This document shows, in pieces, positions 11,541 to 24,544 of a DNA stretch of 64,000 bases (the first letter of the stretch is position 1; every line of letters begins with the position of its first letter). The DNA lies in NCBI GenBank assembly GCA_944470555.2, contig OX104128.1, positions 64,363,257 to 64,427,256 of the forward strand. Reading direction: 5' to 3'. A program made the position numbers and the translations under genes. The DNA comes from Heterobilharzia americana. Its lineage: Eukaryota; Platyhelminthes; Trematoda; Strigeidida; Schistosomatidae. The notes below the pieces were generated by a model that saw nothing but the letters and a program-made list of their open reading frames with translations, did no database searches and was not told where the DNA came from.

Positions 11541-12039
11541 CATCACGCATAAATAAGCTGTATTATTCGCCTACATAAAGTAAGAAGAAATACTATGATA
11601 CAAAAGATCAACTTAGCATCCCTAGACTTAGAAAAAAAATAGGTGCTTAGCTCTGTACAAGTGTCTACTTCAGGACTAGAAACTCATACATGAATAAATT
11701 ACTATTTACAGCCTTCTGGTGCTACTCAGAGACAAGATAGAGAAGATGCCACCTTTTAACTTCTCTATTCCCTTCAATATCAATTTAAGTGATAACCAGT
11801 AACAGATCCATTTTCAACCTCAGCATGCCATGTGAAGCTAAATGGGTTATCACCACAAAAAGGAATGAGACGTTACACGCCCAGGATGCCTTGAAAACTT
11901 GAAGTAAGCCATTTATACTATTACATGTGAGAGTTCATGCATTAAAACATAACGAATAATTCAGTCTTGTACACGATTACGTTAATAAAACGTAATCCAG
12001 AAAGAAAAAATTGAAGATGCCTATCACTATATTGAATTA

Positions 12040-14490
12040 TTATTATCATTATTATTATTATTATTATTTATGCCTAGGGTTCCTAATGTAACATTGGGCC
12101 TCACTACCTAGTCACCATTACACTCTCTTCTCTCAAATATCTTCAACCTGGCTCCAAGACACCCCACAACCCTCATTTCTTCCTCGCACCATTTCCTCCA
12201 TGTCACCATCACCTCGGACAAAAACTCGTCACTTCACATAACCGGGTTTCACTCCACATCCTGGCCTGGTGCCTCATGTCCACAATCAACCTTCGCTGTG
12301 CATCTTCAACACTATCCAGCCCACCCACCCCCCTTCTGCTTATTTATTCAGCGATAACTTCTCGATTCCTTCATCACCAGCCAACCAGCCACAGTTCCTT
12401 ATTGCTTATTCTTATTATTCTCACCATCCATCTGAGCTTCAGTAAGGAGTCAGTGTAGACAGTTGTTGATGCATGTCTGTAGTTCGTTGGAAATCCCTAC
12501 CGTGACGCGTCAAGTCTCTCACCCATCACATAAAAGCACTCACTTCACTTCACTTGACTTCACTGAATTCGTCTTGGAAATCCACATCTTGTTCACACTT
12601 TATGCTGAGTGCACAAGATCTCCACACTCGTTTCAGGCTAATCAACGCCTGCCTGTCTTGCTGTCTTTCCGATTCTGGCTGACTTAGACATCCACGTCTG
12701 TGCCTAAGGCCTGTGCCTGTGCCGCCGACTGTAGTTGAAACAGTGCTGCCTACCCACATAGGTGAAGGGGCTACTTCCCTCCAGTTTCTCCAATTCATGC
12801 TGATTACAGCTTTCTGTTGTGGTTGTTGTTGTTGTCGGTGATGGTGGTGTTGTTGTTGTTGCTTGAGTATATTCATCACCTCTGTCTGTCTTCTCCATAT
12901 TCACTTCAACGGAGTCCTGTATCCCCGTATCCCTGTATCCCTGTATCTCCTGTCAACTCATCAGTTTTCGCCTGTACATATTCAAGTTTGTGTTACATCA
13001 GATAAGGTCATTGTGGAAATCCAAGTCTTCTAGGTTCTCTTCCACACTCCACTCAGCCTATCTCACTCTTCTCACTCCTCACTCTTTCTCGCTTGCATCA
13101 TCCAGTTCAGTCGACTACAATCACGAATATCATTGGTGATAGTAGACAGACAGCCTTGATTCACTCCTGTCTTCACTTCACTTCACTTCAGTTCACTTCA
13201 GTTCAGTTCACAGGCATCACTGAGCTGAGCTTGCTTCGCATTGTGAATTACTTGTCATGTGGCGTCTTCATATATCTGTTGTTGAATGAGGGTGATGAGT
13301 GTTTGTGGAATTGGGTAGTGTTGAAGCAGCAGTTTCCAAATAACCACTTGGTCGACGCTGTCAAATGCCTTTTCAATGTCGATGAAGTTGAGGTGGAGAG
13401 TTGACTGCTATTCCATACTCTGTTTTGTGATGATGCATAGTGTAGCGTTGCAATTCGGTCGGCACATGATTTTTACTTCCTGAAGCCTGCCTGTTTCGGT
13501 GATAATTTTGAATTGAGTTCATCCTTTAGCCTCTCCATTATGATGCAGCAAACATTTTGCTTGGGGTGGACAGGATAGTGATACCACGCAAGTTCTTGCA
13601 ATCACTGAGGTCTCCCTTCTTCGGAAGTTTGACAAGGTAACACCTCTTCAAATCAACGGGCAGGTGTCTCCCCTTCCTTCCAGACCTTGTGCAATAGTGG
13701 TGTGAGCATGTCCACTGTTGTCTTTGCATCTGTTCTCAGTGCTTCTGGTGGGATCCCATCTTGTCCTGCTGCTTTCCCGCATTTCAGTAGCTTTATGGCG
13801 CTTAGGACTTTGACTTTTCTTGGAGGATTTATGTTCACTTGTAGTTCTGTAGCTGGGCTGCAGGTGGTATTTCTGGATGAAGTGCAGGTTGTGGTCGATT
13901 CAAGAGCTTTTTGAGGTAGTCGGCCCATCGGTTCCTTTGGTAATTAAATTTCCGTCATCATCTTTTATTGGTTTCCTCTGCGTTGATCTATTCCCAGATA
14001 GCAACCTGGTTATTTGATACAATGCTGTCAGGTCTCTCTTACCTGCAGCCTGTTCTGCTTCATTTGCCAGTGTTTCGTAGAAGTGTCTCTTGTCTTTGCG
14101 TGCACTCTTCTTCACTTCTTTGTCTAGTGTTTTATACATTGTACCCAGATCCTCTTCTCGTTGTGCATCCTTGCACTGTTATGTCTTCTGCTTCACCGTC
14201 CTCCTTTCCCTACTCTATCAGCTTACGTGCGTCCATCGAGATCCAATCCTTATCTTCTTTCTTCTTCCTTACTAATGAAGTTATACAGGTTTCTTTTCAC
14301 ATCTCTTCCAAAGAGTACCAGTGTTCCTCCATACAGGTTTCTTCATGGATGTTCCTCGATATCTTCTATTTTGTCTTGATGGCTGCCGTGAAGATTTCCT
14401 TTGCAGTTTCTTCCCTCAGTTTCCGAGTGTTTGTACTTGAACTGCGGTCTATCACCAACTTTCTTGAAGGCTTTTAACTCATTATATTGT
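12040..14490 (-). mobile_element. RTE-like retrotransposon, longest copy of the window
   Basis: A copy of about 2.4 kb on the minus strand, from an ATT-repeat tail (12041-12070) up to the region between endonuclease and RT. Reading 5' to 3' it encodes a basic linker (EVKKSARKDKRHFYETLA, about 14050-14120), EAEQAAGKRDLTALYQITRL, then AAGQDGIPPEAL (near 13770), LPKKGDLSDCKNLRGITIL (near 13590), FIDIEKAFDSVDQ (about 13350-13390), the QGC turn, and the C-terminal block. The YxDD position is degraded (about 13010-13025). No endonuclease domain is present, and stops and frameshifts break it into several open pieces. It is the best template here for the RT N-terminal half. It abuts an opposite-strand copy at 14545. 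Confidence 0.88.
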
Positions 14491-14544
14491 GATACAGATG
14501 ATATAGCGGTATCATTAGATATGAAGAAATATAATAACGTCAGA

Positions 14545-15112
14545 ATCGGAAAAGCAAGACAGGTGTTCATTAGCCTGAAACCAGTGTGGAGATCTTCTGC
14601 ACTCAGCATGCGGAACAAGATCCGAATTTTCAACACCAACTTCAAGTCAGTGCTTCTGTATAGTTGAGAGACTTGGCGCGTTACGAAAGGGATTTCCAAT
14701 AAACTACAGACATTCATCAACAACTGCCGCCTACGCTGGCTCGCTACTGAAGATCAGGGGAGATGGCCAGAAAGAATGAGCAACAAGGAGCTCTGGGAAC
14801 GAACCAACCAAGAACCTATCACCCAACAAATATGCAGGAGGAAGTGGAGATGGATAGGGTTGGAGATGCACTGAGAAGGCCGACTGGGGAAATTACGCTG
14901 CAGGCCCTCGAGTGGAATCTCCATGGAAGCGACGATTTCGTCGTCCGAGGGTGACATGGAGGAGATCGTGCGAGGAGGAAATGAGAGCTTCTGGGCTGTC
15001 GTGGAACCAGGTTCAAAAGATCTCAGAGAACAGAGGTCACTGGAGACGTGCAACTGAAGCCCTATGTTCCGTTAGGAACCCAAGGGACTAATAATAATAA
15101 TAATAATAACGT
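14545..15112 (+). mobile_element. RTE-like retrotransposon, 3' end only
   Basis: Plus-strand 3' piece encoding GKARQVFISLKPVWRSSALS, then INNCRLRWLATEDQG, then the RRKWRWIG-like block. It ends with the conserved GTTAGGAACCCAAGGGACTA and a (TAA)n tail at about 15087-15110. Stops and frameshifts are present. It lies head-to-head with the minus-strand copy at 12040-14490. Confidence 0.85.
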
Positions 15113-16660
15113 TAAAGTTTCCTAAATGGGAATACTTTTCTCCTCTTCTTCTCAGCTTCAAATTCATTTTAGTAGATTAGATTTATTAAACATCAAAATG
15201 TAATTCACTTCCTCTCCCAATATACACTATAGTATTCATTACTACTCATTATTTACTCTTTCATTTTGATGGAAATAATCAGAATAGCTCAATATGATTG
15301 ATAAAAAAAAGATGCTTTCTACTGTTATTGTTACACTTGATTATCTACTACTTTAGGATATTTTGTGTTGTTTGTAATGATAACATTATAAATTACAGGA
15401 GAGAAAAATGATACACTAATGTAATTTCTTTTGTCTTGAAAAGTGTTTTCTTTCATTCAGCTTTTTTTTTGTCATTGTCCTAATTTATCTATTTTTTACA
15501 ATAAATCGATTTCAATGATACCACTTGATTAATGAAAGTAGAAATGAATCAAAAGTTTTGTTGATATCAAGTGTGAAATTGTAATTTACTGTATTCATTT
15601 ATTCAATTTGTAATCATTGATAAAAGAAATATAAACTGAACATTATTCTTATTGTGACAAATGATTAAAATAGTCATTTTAGATCAAGATATCAAGAAGC
15701 TTTTCAGTTGAATACTTTAAATAAGTTGACATTTTAATCGCTCGATGAATGTATCAGGAACTGGAGCTATGAAAAGGGATCTTAACTTATCATATTTTTC
15801 AATAGGCTTTATACTTTTAAATTCTATCGGAAGACAAAGGGAACTAGGTCACATGACAAAAGCAAGAGACAGTTACCGCTCAAGTTGATTAGAGCTCAGA
15901 AACCTTAGCTATGAGAGAATAAAAAGTTCCTGGAAAATAGGGATTATTAAATATAACTGAGTTGAACCTATTATTTAGCATTTTCTACTTCCCTTTCTAT
16001 ATGAAATGATTCTGTCAAACTGTTATCCAGTATATTTCTTAAAAGAAACAGATGATAACTAACCATTTCTCGTTTCTTGAAGGTGCTAGTTCATCCAGAA
16101 CTATCAATGCTTGTTAGCTAAAATTGTTTTTTACGTTTCTTAACATCACTGTTTATGTATTATGCCAGCATTTAATAGGCAAACTTTGGAGTTATCGTGT
16201 CTGAGGAAACAAAGCGGACAATATCATTTGTAGGATTTTCTATTTTACAAGGTTCCTTGATAAAAGTTATGTTGTATGTGTCATATAACTGGAAATATTG
16301 AACTGTTGGACTAATCATATAATAATGAGAGATCAAACTAATGTTTCCTACTATGTATTCTATTTGCAAGCAGAAATCTTCAAGAGATCAACTCCATGGT
16401 AACCTTCAACGTGTACCTCACTATATGGTGTGAAAATTTAGAGGCAAAAGGAACCAATTCCACTGAGATTTATGATGGCCATATACGTTCACCATATGAC
16501 TACAATATAATTGTAATGGATAAAGTTTCACATTCATCTTCGCTTTATCAAATGTAGACTTATTGAGTTATAGGAAAGGCAGTGCTGAATTACGAACATT
16601 TTGAACTTTCTTGAACTTTCTCCCCCTTTTCTGAATTGATATTAATAGTCAACTCTTGTG
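15113..16660. other. AT-rich spacer
   Basis: No recognisable coding, RNA or repeat signature. Confidence 0.5.
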
Positions 16661-16663
16661 ACT

Positions 16664-16885
16664 AGAACATTTCAGTGGTAACGTCTGTGATTTCAGAACT
16701 GAGTGAACTGGGTTCAAATCTCTCAGGAATATCAGTTTGTTTAGGATTAAAGGTACACCTCATTGATGAAAGTCAACCTAAGTCGAGCAGGGACTTTTAT
16801 CGATCACTCCCAGGCGTCAAACATGTATTAGACTCCTTAAACTTTTATGTCACACTCTACTATTTTAAGTGGCTGACTTGAGAGA
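16664..16885 (+). repeat. tRNA-headed SINE-like repeat (SINE-C type)
   Basis: An A-box-like CAGTGGTAACGTCTGTGA is followed about 35 bp later by GGGTTCAAATCTC, a B-box-like motif. The head resembles the minus-strand sequence at 61290-61370 (GTAGCTCAGTGGTAACGTCT). No hammerhead core follows. Confidence 0.45.
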
Positions 16886-17644
16886 TAACGCCTACGCCTA
16901 ACACAGACTACGATTTGAAGAAGACCGCACCAATATTTCTGATTTTTAGACCACCATTAGACTTTAATGAACATTATACGGTTTTCGCAGAGGACGAAAT
17001 CAAGTTGGCAAACATTTTCTACAGCTAGTTTGAACTGAGTTAATGGATACTAAAGCTGTTTTGATTTTGTGGTGGATTTTGTTGACATACGTCAACAAGG
17101 TGAGTTTACCAAACGATATTACTTCGGAGGTGGAAATACACGCCTATTATATCAACAGCTCAACAGAATACTTGCTGTTTGCCAAGAACACAAACTTTTG
17201 GAGTCAGATTAACCGGATTAATCAGTAAATGTTTGATAGCTGAGCTCCTTTGCTTTATAGATGTTATGGACAATACTGGGATGGAGGATTACTGTATTGT
17301 TTTTACTGCATAGTGCTGATGTCCATGGCTCTAAACGACATAACGGACTGTCCAATGATTATGTCACTGTGACCTGAATGTTGAGCTCTACTGCCTGGCT
17401 GTATGAACCAACAACTAGTCATCTCATGTGGTACACAATCCTCATTTAAGTTGAAGTTGCTTGAGGATCATACTTTATGGCTCTAGGAAGGGCTGTTAAA
17501 ACTCAGCGATCAGTTCCCCGTTGTCTTATTAGAAAAAATGGCATACTTCACAAACACTCAACTTAATTTCACCATCTCATTGTTGTGTAATCATGATTTT
17601 CTGTATCAGTTTCAGTGCAAGCATAACATAAACCAACAGATCTG

Positions 17645-18265
17645 TTTTGATTATTATTATTACTGTTTATCTCTTGTGTTCCTAATGGAACATACAAATT
17701 CACTAGCTAGTCACCATTACACTCTCTTCCCCGAAATATCTTCAACCTGGTTCCAAGACACCCCACAACCTCTAACTTTCTCCTCGCACCATCTCCTCCA
17801 AGTCACCATCACCTCGGATGACAAACTCGTCGCTTCACATAACGCGGTTCCACTCCACATACTGGCCTGGTGCCTGATGTCCACAATCAACCTTCGCTGT
17901 GCATCCCCAACCCTATCCATCTCTACCTCCCCATCTACATGTTTGTCCAGCGATAGCTTCTTGATTCGTTCGTCACCAGCCAACCAGCCACAGTTCCTTG
18001 TTGCTTATTATTATTACTCTCGCCATCCATCTGAGCTTCAGTAAGGAGTCAGCGTAGACAGTTGTTGATGCATGTCTGCAGTTTGTTGGAAATCTCTTTC
18101 GTAACACCCCATGTCTCTGAACCATATAGAAGCACTGACTTGAAGCTGGTGTTGAAAATCCGAATCTTGTTCTTTGTGCTGAGTGCACAAGATCTCCACA
18201 CTGGTTTCAGGCTAATGAAGGCCTGTCTTGCTTTTCCGATCCTGCCTTTGACATCCGCTTTGACT
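17645..18265 (-). mobile_element. RTE-like retrotransposon, 3' end only
   Basis: Minus-strand C-terminal piece with an ATT-repeat tail at about 17647-17665. It encodes the ETWGVTKEISNKLQTCINNC-type segment and the C-terminal block in shifted frames. The 5' end, at about 18265, lies in the KxxIGKARQAFISLKPVW segment. It is a pseudogene. Confidence 0.82.
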
Positions 18266-18867
18266 GATTATCTGTTTTTCAGTACCATTAGAAAAATCAA
18301 CATTTTATTGAAATCCTCTTATCAAACTAGTCTACTGAAAGACGTAAATAGGTTCTTGTCACTGACCATTCAGCTCACCGTATTGGGTGTATTCCTGTAA
18401 TCACTTATCGAGCGACTCTACTGAATGAAAAGTTCTAAAATGGAAGACTGCCTTTGATATAATTGAGATTTCAAAGGGTAGCTTTATTCCATAAAGTCTA
18501 CTCAGAAACATATCAAGCTCATAACACTGAACAGAAATTATACTCTATGACCGAAATTCTTGTTTATCCTTGAGTATTATATCACCGTCAGATAGCTTCC
18601 AGTAATAATGAAACAGCCATATGATTCCGGAGATAAAAGTCAATCTATCTAATTATAACTGAATTATACCGACGTCCTGTTACACAGTCACTGATAAAAT
18701 AATGCCTATGACCATAGATTCAAATTATATGAAACAGGTAATGGTTTAAAAAAACCCTCCTGCTACTGATTACACATGTTCCATAGTCTTATATAGAATC
18801 CATAACTCAGTCCTACAACATAAGCCATCATATACATATGTATTCACCTACTTTTGATTTTAGGGTG

Positions 18868-19050
18868 ATATTCACCGCGTATTGGCACCAACTGAGGAAC
18901 TGCTGAAAACCTGGGAGTATCGGGCAGCTGATTCGTCACAGTGTGACACCTAGCTGCAGTAGTGTGAGACCATGACCCAACCGGGACTCGAACCCATGGC
19001 CTTCGGGTTTCGTAATGGTCACTTTACCATCCAGCTAATGTCTGAATCCG
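18868..19050 (-). repeat. SINE-B copy, degenerate hammerhead
   Basis: The minus strand reads a tRNA-like head with a good B box (GGGTTCGAGTCCCG), then a damaged hammerhead (CTGCAGCTAGGTGTC...GACGAATCAGCTG) and CTCCCAGG. The CUGANGA box and GAAA are both lost. It forms a divergent pair with the next copy. Confidence 0.6.
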
Positions 19051-19190
19051 GTCGTCCACATTTTCCACGGGACGTGAAGGTCCTTGATTCGACCACAGAC
19101 ATGCTAGGGGAAAACAGCAGTTCAGTGCTCCTAGGTTTTTAATGTTTCTGCAAGTGATGTCATTCCACGATGAATACTACCTTGAAATTA
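19040..19190 (+). repeat. SINE-B copy, hammerhead lost
   Basis: Plus-strand head remnant (GAAGGTCCTTGATTCGACCAC) followed by GGGGAAAACAGCAGTTCAGTGCTCCTAGGTTTTTAATG in pieces, then the usual tail GTGATGTCATTCCACGATGAATAC. The CUGA box is deleted. Confidence 0.55.
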
Positions 19191-19384
19191 ACCAATCCCC
19201 AAAAACCTTCCAACTGAAATACTGTCCATTGCTCGTTGGTAACCTCCATCGAGATGTCATTTCCTGAAGTTCTAATACAAATCTGTGGTCAGTGGGGCAA
19301 ACGAATTGTGAGGTGAGGAAAAATACCCAAAGATAACAGTAGATGAAGGTCACAAACTGATAAAAGTGAGAAATGTGAACCACT

Positions 19385-19590
19385 GAATTATAACTAAGTC
19401 GCTCAGTGGTGACGTGGTCAACACAAAACCTGAATCCTCCGAATTCAATTTCTGAAGGGCGAGGTCATAGGTAATCACTGCTGAGGATCCTTATACTTGG
19501 AAGGAATAGCTGTTCAATCCCCCTGGGTTTTCAGGAGTTTTCCAAATGACGTCAGTTTATGATGAATACTGCCTTAAATTCACCTGCGTT
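19385..19590 (+). repeat. SINE-B copy, degenerate
   Basis: Contains GCTCAGTGGTGACG (A-box region), CACTGCTGAGGATCCTTATAC (start of the hammerhead) and GGAATAGCTGTTCAATCC (the GGACGAAA box is damaged), then the tail GACGTCAGTTTATGATGAATAC. A dead copy on the plus strand. Confidence 0.6.
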
Positions 19591-20009
19591 TTCCCATTTA
19601 AAAGTTTGCTGATTCAACCGGAAAGACTATTTGAAAACAAACTACCCAACACTTATAAATAACTTATTTTCCATCAGTACAACAAGGTGTAAAATCATAG
19701 AGAAACTAAACCATTTTACATTATACGTTATCAGAATCTCCTTTTTTGAAAAATATATTAATACAAGAAATTTTTATACACTGACCAGGAAATCCTAGAT
19801 GAAAGATAAACTCCTAGGAATCCATGAATATAAGAGTAAAACTTCTGCACTGTGGTAGAATGTAATTCCATTTTTATTGGTTTATTAGATTTATCACACA
19901 GTGTAACAGTATTGTTTACTAGATTACGTTTCGAACATAATTTATTGTCCATAGTCATATCAAGATAACTACACAACTTTTAGATATCCTTTATGTAGTC
20001 CTAATTTTC

Positions 20010-21085
20010 TCGTCTCTTTGTGAGATGAGCAATAAGATTTTCCGTATATCCGGAACAAGTGCTGAGTCATTCCTGTTGCATGTGTTAGGTGTTGATTCGA
20101 TAGACAAAGAATCAGTCACGATCTCTTCCACCACCCTGTTATGCTAGTTTTAAGAATTTTCATCCTGTCCCATCCTATTTTGTGGTTGTGTGTAATTGCA
20201 TGCATAGCTATGGCTGAGCTTTTTTCTAAATTCCTTACCTTACTAGGATCTACCAATTTTGACCTAGCTAAGTTTTTGTGTTCCGATAGCCTAATTGATC
20301 CTGGTCGACTACTTTGACCTATGTATTTGACCTAGCTATCGTTGCAAGGGATTTGGTAAACTAAGTTGTTCTGCTTAACTGCGTCAATAGGATCTTTTAA
20401 CCTACGAAGCCTTATTGAGAATCCTACGTAGTATTTCTGAGGTGCCTTTTTTGTATGGTAATACTGTGGAGGTTTTGAATTCTATCTTCACAGTATTGCC
20501 GCTACTATTATTACTACTATTAATAGCTGTGTTACTGATATTCTTCTTACAACTTCTAAGGAGCTTATCAATTAATTTGGAAGGGTAATTGTTGATGATT
20601 AAGGCATTTTTAATGTATCTGGTTTCTTGTTTTAGCTCTTCGGTTTCACTAGTAAGTTTTTTGGCCCTGTTACTTAGATACTTTACTAAGCCAACTTTAA
20701 GTGACATAGGGTGAGACGATTTGAAGTCTAAGTAACGGTTTGAATGTGAAAGTTTTCTGTAGACTCTAGTGTCTAAACTCCCATCTTGTTTCCGTTTTAT
20801 TCAGCAATCCAACATTACCAATTCTAAATTTGTCTACAGCCATTCGCTCCCAACTATCCATAGCCACAATAGGAGATATTGGTGATCTCATGACAATTCC
20901 CTATGTTTGTTTGTATATTTTATTCTGAAACCTAAATATTGTGGAGGTTGGGCATAGCTGTACTCCTGGTATGATTTCATCTGTTGGTACCTTAGTTTGC
21001 AGTGTAAGCTCGTGATATTATGTAGTCCTGTATAACCGTTTAGAAAAAAACATTGAAAAATATACCCCAAGATCAGTAAACGATC
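20010..21085 (-). mobile_element. Penelope-like element, RT 3' half plus GIY-YIG domain, broken
   Basis: Minus-strand frames give, in order: FQNKIYKQTYGIVMRSPISP (RT motif equivalent to the GSPISP loop, about 20870-20935), DTRVYRKLSHSNRYLDFKSS (about 20710-20790), an open stretch at 20402-20707 with KYLSNRAKKL and NNYPSKLIDKLLR, and then a GIY-YIG block QNNLVYQIPC...VKYIGQSSRPGSIRLSEHK (about 20250-20370). Frameshifts and stops separate the parts and the YVDD region is missing or unrecognisable. It belongs to the lineage at 26.4 and 56 kb, not that at 58 kb. Confidence 0.8.
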
Positions 21086-21099
21086 AACAGTTATAAACA

Positions 21100-22320
21100 T
21101 ATGATACCTACACTTTGCCGTTGTAGAATATAGTTTTTCCTCCGTTTTATTAACTTGTGTTTTTTCAGTAAAAAAATATCAACATTCAGTATAGATGAGA
21201 ACATACTGTTTCATGCAGTAAAATGAAATTTCTAACACAATTCCTGTTTCTCTGTTTTTTCTCTTTATTACTGTTTCTTCTCACTAAGTTTCAGGCGTAC
21301 TGATATTTCCTAGTCAGAAGGGTAACAGTCAGCATCACGAAATATTTTGTTAAAATTTTCATGTTTCCTGTTTCTGATTACTGATATCAAGCAAACAGAG
21401 AACTACTGGCTAAAATCATAGAGATTATCAGTGTAACAAGTGTAAACACATTAGTACTCGACGTTGATAGAATCTTCCTTCACCTCACCTACACAAAGGA
21501 AGTTGTACTGATGAATACAGTCTGATTAAGACAAGTTATTCAACAGCAGGAACTCGAAATGACACAAAAACATTCTAGTCACTATATAAGAAAGATTGAA
21601 GAACTGATCAGCAACAAGTAGTCGGCAGTAGTCAACTTTTGTTTTATCAAATAATTGGCAAGCAACTTTGTTTCTTGTCAGAATTTCAGTCATGTAAACA
21701 AGAATAGTTAGCCTATCACCAACAGAGCGAAATGTCATTAAGAAGAGGAAGCTTATGAGCGGTTAATTACTTTCCTGGCCATAATAACTTGTTACACGTT
21801 ATTTTGTTTCAAAGCCTTTGAATAGATGTCAGTATCAGTGCGTAAAAGACTTGATAGATGAGAATAGGTGATGGGCATGAATGATTTCATGTACAGTAAT
21901 ATTTCTTTCACACTGTAAACACCAAGCTGTCTCTGGATGTCATTAACATTATGATAAATAAGCAAGTGAAACGTTACAAGGCCTAATAGATATATTATCA
22001 TCGTTAAATAGTAGCCACTTTTTACCTCTCTCTCCTTACTTTTTGCCAGAAGACAGACCATTTTCATTACTTATTGCTCACTTACTGAAGGAAGTTTATA
22101 AACAACTAAGTGTTTAATTGCTGTAACAATGATGTTTACTGTAAAGGGAATAGGCTTAGCCACCCTCAAGCAAATAATTTTTCACATCATGACAACGCTT
22201 ATCAACTTTACTACTGAATTTTAGTTATCCGCAGAGGAATTTAAACAGATTTCAGGTTAAGTCTTTAAATATCCATCTTTGAAGTACGCCTAAGGATTTA
22301 TAACTCTTTGTTAAACTGTT
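21100..22320. other. Spacer, nothing recognised
   Basis: AT-rich sequence with short open frames of no recognisable family. Confidence 0.45.
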
Positions 22321-22324
22321 AGAT

Positions 22325-22505
22325 GGTTGAAAGCAGAAACCCTGCCTTATCTGCTTTTTGTGTTCCATCACCTTCATCAACCAGGCGAATCTGCTACTTC
22401 GAGGGCACTGATGTCCCCTAGAAGATTCAAACCCACGTCACCCAGTGCTGTAGCCAGAGATGTTACCATCGTGGAGGCCACACAACCACCTTTCTTTTAC
22501 AAAGC
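22325..22505 (-). repeat. SINE-C, tRNA-like head
   Basis: The minus strand reads GGCCTCCACGATGGTAACAT, then CAGCACTGGGTGACGTGGGTTTGAATCTTC with a B-box-like GGGTTTGAATC. Related heads occur at 50660-50800 and 45760-45930. No hammerhead core is present. Confidence 0.5.
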
Positions 22506-23114
22506 CCTAAATTGAAAACTATGTTTTTTTATACTGTTTTCGACACACCCTACATTTTTCTTAAAATATGTTAAAACAGATTATTTATCTGTTATGCCCA
22601 ATTTCCTATGAATATAATCTTTGTATCGCTTCTATAGAAATACACGTTGACTCGCTTCTACTGTATTCTTCCTGTTTCCAGTGCTGCTAGAAACCATTAC
22701 TAATGGGTTGGTTCTAGAGAACTTTAGCAGGAAATCCATCTTCTATTTTCAAACCCATTACGAACCTTTTTGATAACAAACGCCTTCAAGTCTCGTCAAC
22801 ACCACACCTTTCGATCCTTCAAACCGTGCTACAAAGGTCGTATTCACCGTAAACCGAACTTGATAATGACTGTATTCAAGAAACTCTATTTTGAAAGTAT
22901 ATTCAGTACTTATTGACTTTCTTAACAACTTTTTGTCTCGGTAGATATTTTTATTGCTTGTTTGCTCCCCTCTAGTAGTTACTGATAACAGCGACTTAGA
23001 TTTTGCGTCATGTATCCCTGGATCTACTATACCACCGAATTATTCGCGCAAAGACTGACCTTCAGGATTCTGTTAGGTATACTGATAGGTCAGTCACTTA
23101 GGAGCAGGTAAGTT

Positions 23115-23205
23115 ATATCTTATCTTGAGTACTGATCAAATCCCATCGATCAGCTTTGTAATATAGTTGGTCACCAGGATGGGAGACTCATCACTACGGT
23201 GCACT
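23115..23205 (+). repeat. 5S rRNA-like fragment (candidate)
   Basis: TTGGTCACC..AGGATGGGAGAC followed by ACTACGGTGC resembles the 3' half of eukaryotic 5S rRNA, including its internal box C. The 5' half is too diverged to call. It could be a 5S pseudogene or a 5S-derived SINE head. Confidence 0.35.
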
Positions 23206-23289
23206 TCTATCGATGTTGGATGAATGGATGTAATTGGTCGGAAGCCCTGAAGTTTACTTAACTAATGTAAGTTAGGCTCTCAGAATACA

Positions 23290-24230
23290 TTTGTGACCAG
23301 GTCATTTTGTAGGTCGACTGTCGAAAGAATCCTACATGATATTCCTAACAAATTAGGAATTTATCAAAGATGGAACGCTATGGTAGATCATTTACACTGG
23401 CAAGTAAATTGCATTTAATATGGAAATCCAACTCAGTTCACTTCAAATCTGATTATCCAACAATACCATTTCCACTAAATGTTTGCAGTGAAATTTGGTC
23501 GCTACTCTGGGAATAAGATTTTCTGTTCTCGTGAACGCCTTTCAGTGTTGTTAAGTAGAGGTGTGATAAAAACCATTAACAGTTGTATATTAACGCACTT
23601 AGTTAAAATTAAAAAAATACACTGACTATGAATAAGTTGTTCTACATTATTTACTGGGTTCCCATCAACTTGAAAAAAGCACCTGGCTAGGAATTCTTCA
23701 AACTGCAGAAGTGGTAACAATCAGGATTAAAGAGGCCAGGTTATGTGTTAAGAAAAAGTAGATGTCACTACAACCACCTTGATCCTACTCGGGATTCAGA
23801 GATTCTTATAGATCCCACTTCATGCAAGGTAGTTCTCATCTTCCATGCTGTAGATATCTCATATATGTAATCTGAAGCAATTTTATCACGCACTCGTAGC
23901 GTATCGTATTTCCTGACATCAGCAACGTTCTATCACTATCTACTATTCCTAGAATTATTTATCTTTTGCTGATAACATTCTACTAGCATGAACACCTTAT
24001 CGTTTCATTAAACTGTCACCTTATATACTACTAAGTAATACATCAGCGTTTGGAAATTCAGTTATTTCAAATTGAATTCCAGTAATAATTGATTATGACG
24101 TAAACGTTCACAGATGACGTTTTGAATACAGTTTCCCCATTAAATAATATTGTTAAGCGAAATCCCATTATTGTTAGTATAAAATTACACATCATGAGCA
24201 TTTAACTGTAGAAAATGAAGACAAAGTTAT
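23290..24230. other. Spacer, nothing recognised
   Basis: No family could be recognised in this stretch. Confidence 0.4.
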
Positions 24231-24237
24231 CGAAAAT

Positions 24238-24425
24238 AAGATTTTGAGGGAGTATTCATCACTGACTGATAGTGCTTCGAGAATCACTGGAAACCTGGGA
24301 GCAATGAACAGCTGTTTCGTCCTAGTATGGGATCTAGCAGTACGTACCCACGACCTGGCTGCGGGGTTAAACTCAAAACCTTCAAGTTTCATGGTGAACT
24401 TGTTAACCATTCAGTCCTTCGGTTG
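24238..24425 (-). repeat. SINE-B copy, degenerate
   Basis: The minus strand reads a head with AACCTTGAAGGTTTTGAG, then a hammerhead remnant GTACTGCTAGATCCCATACT, AGGACGAAACAGCTGTTCATTGC and CTCCCAGG. The CUGANGA box is damaged while GAAA and stem II are kept. Confidence 0.6.
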
Positions 24426-24544
24426 GAGTTCATTAGTTCACAGTCTCCAGCTTCTGTCAGCTCGTGATATAGCGCGACTATCACCCATCATAAGTTGGCA
24501 TCCACTTCTCTACCGACTGGTTGACTCCACAGGTCACAGCTAAC

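Noticed and set aside
20402..20707. A host gene exon with a Ser/Asn-rich domain
   Set aside because: The flanking frames read Penelope-like RT and GIY-YIG motifs in order, so it is the element's linker.
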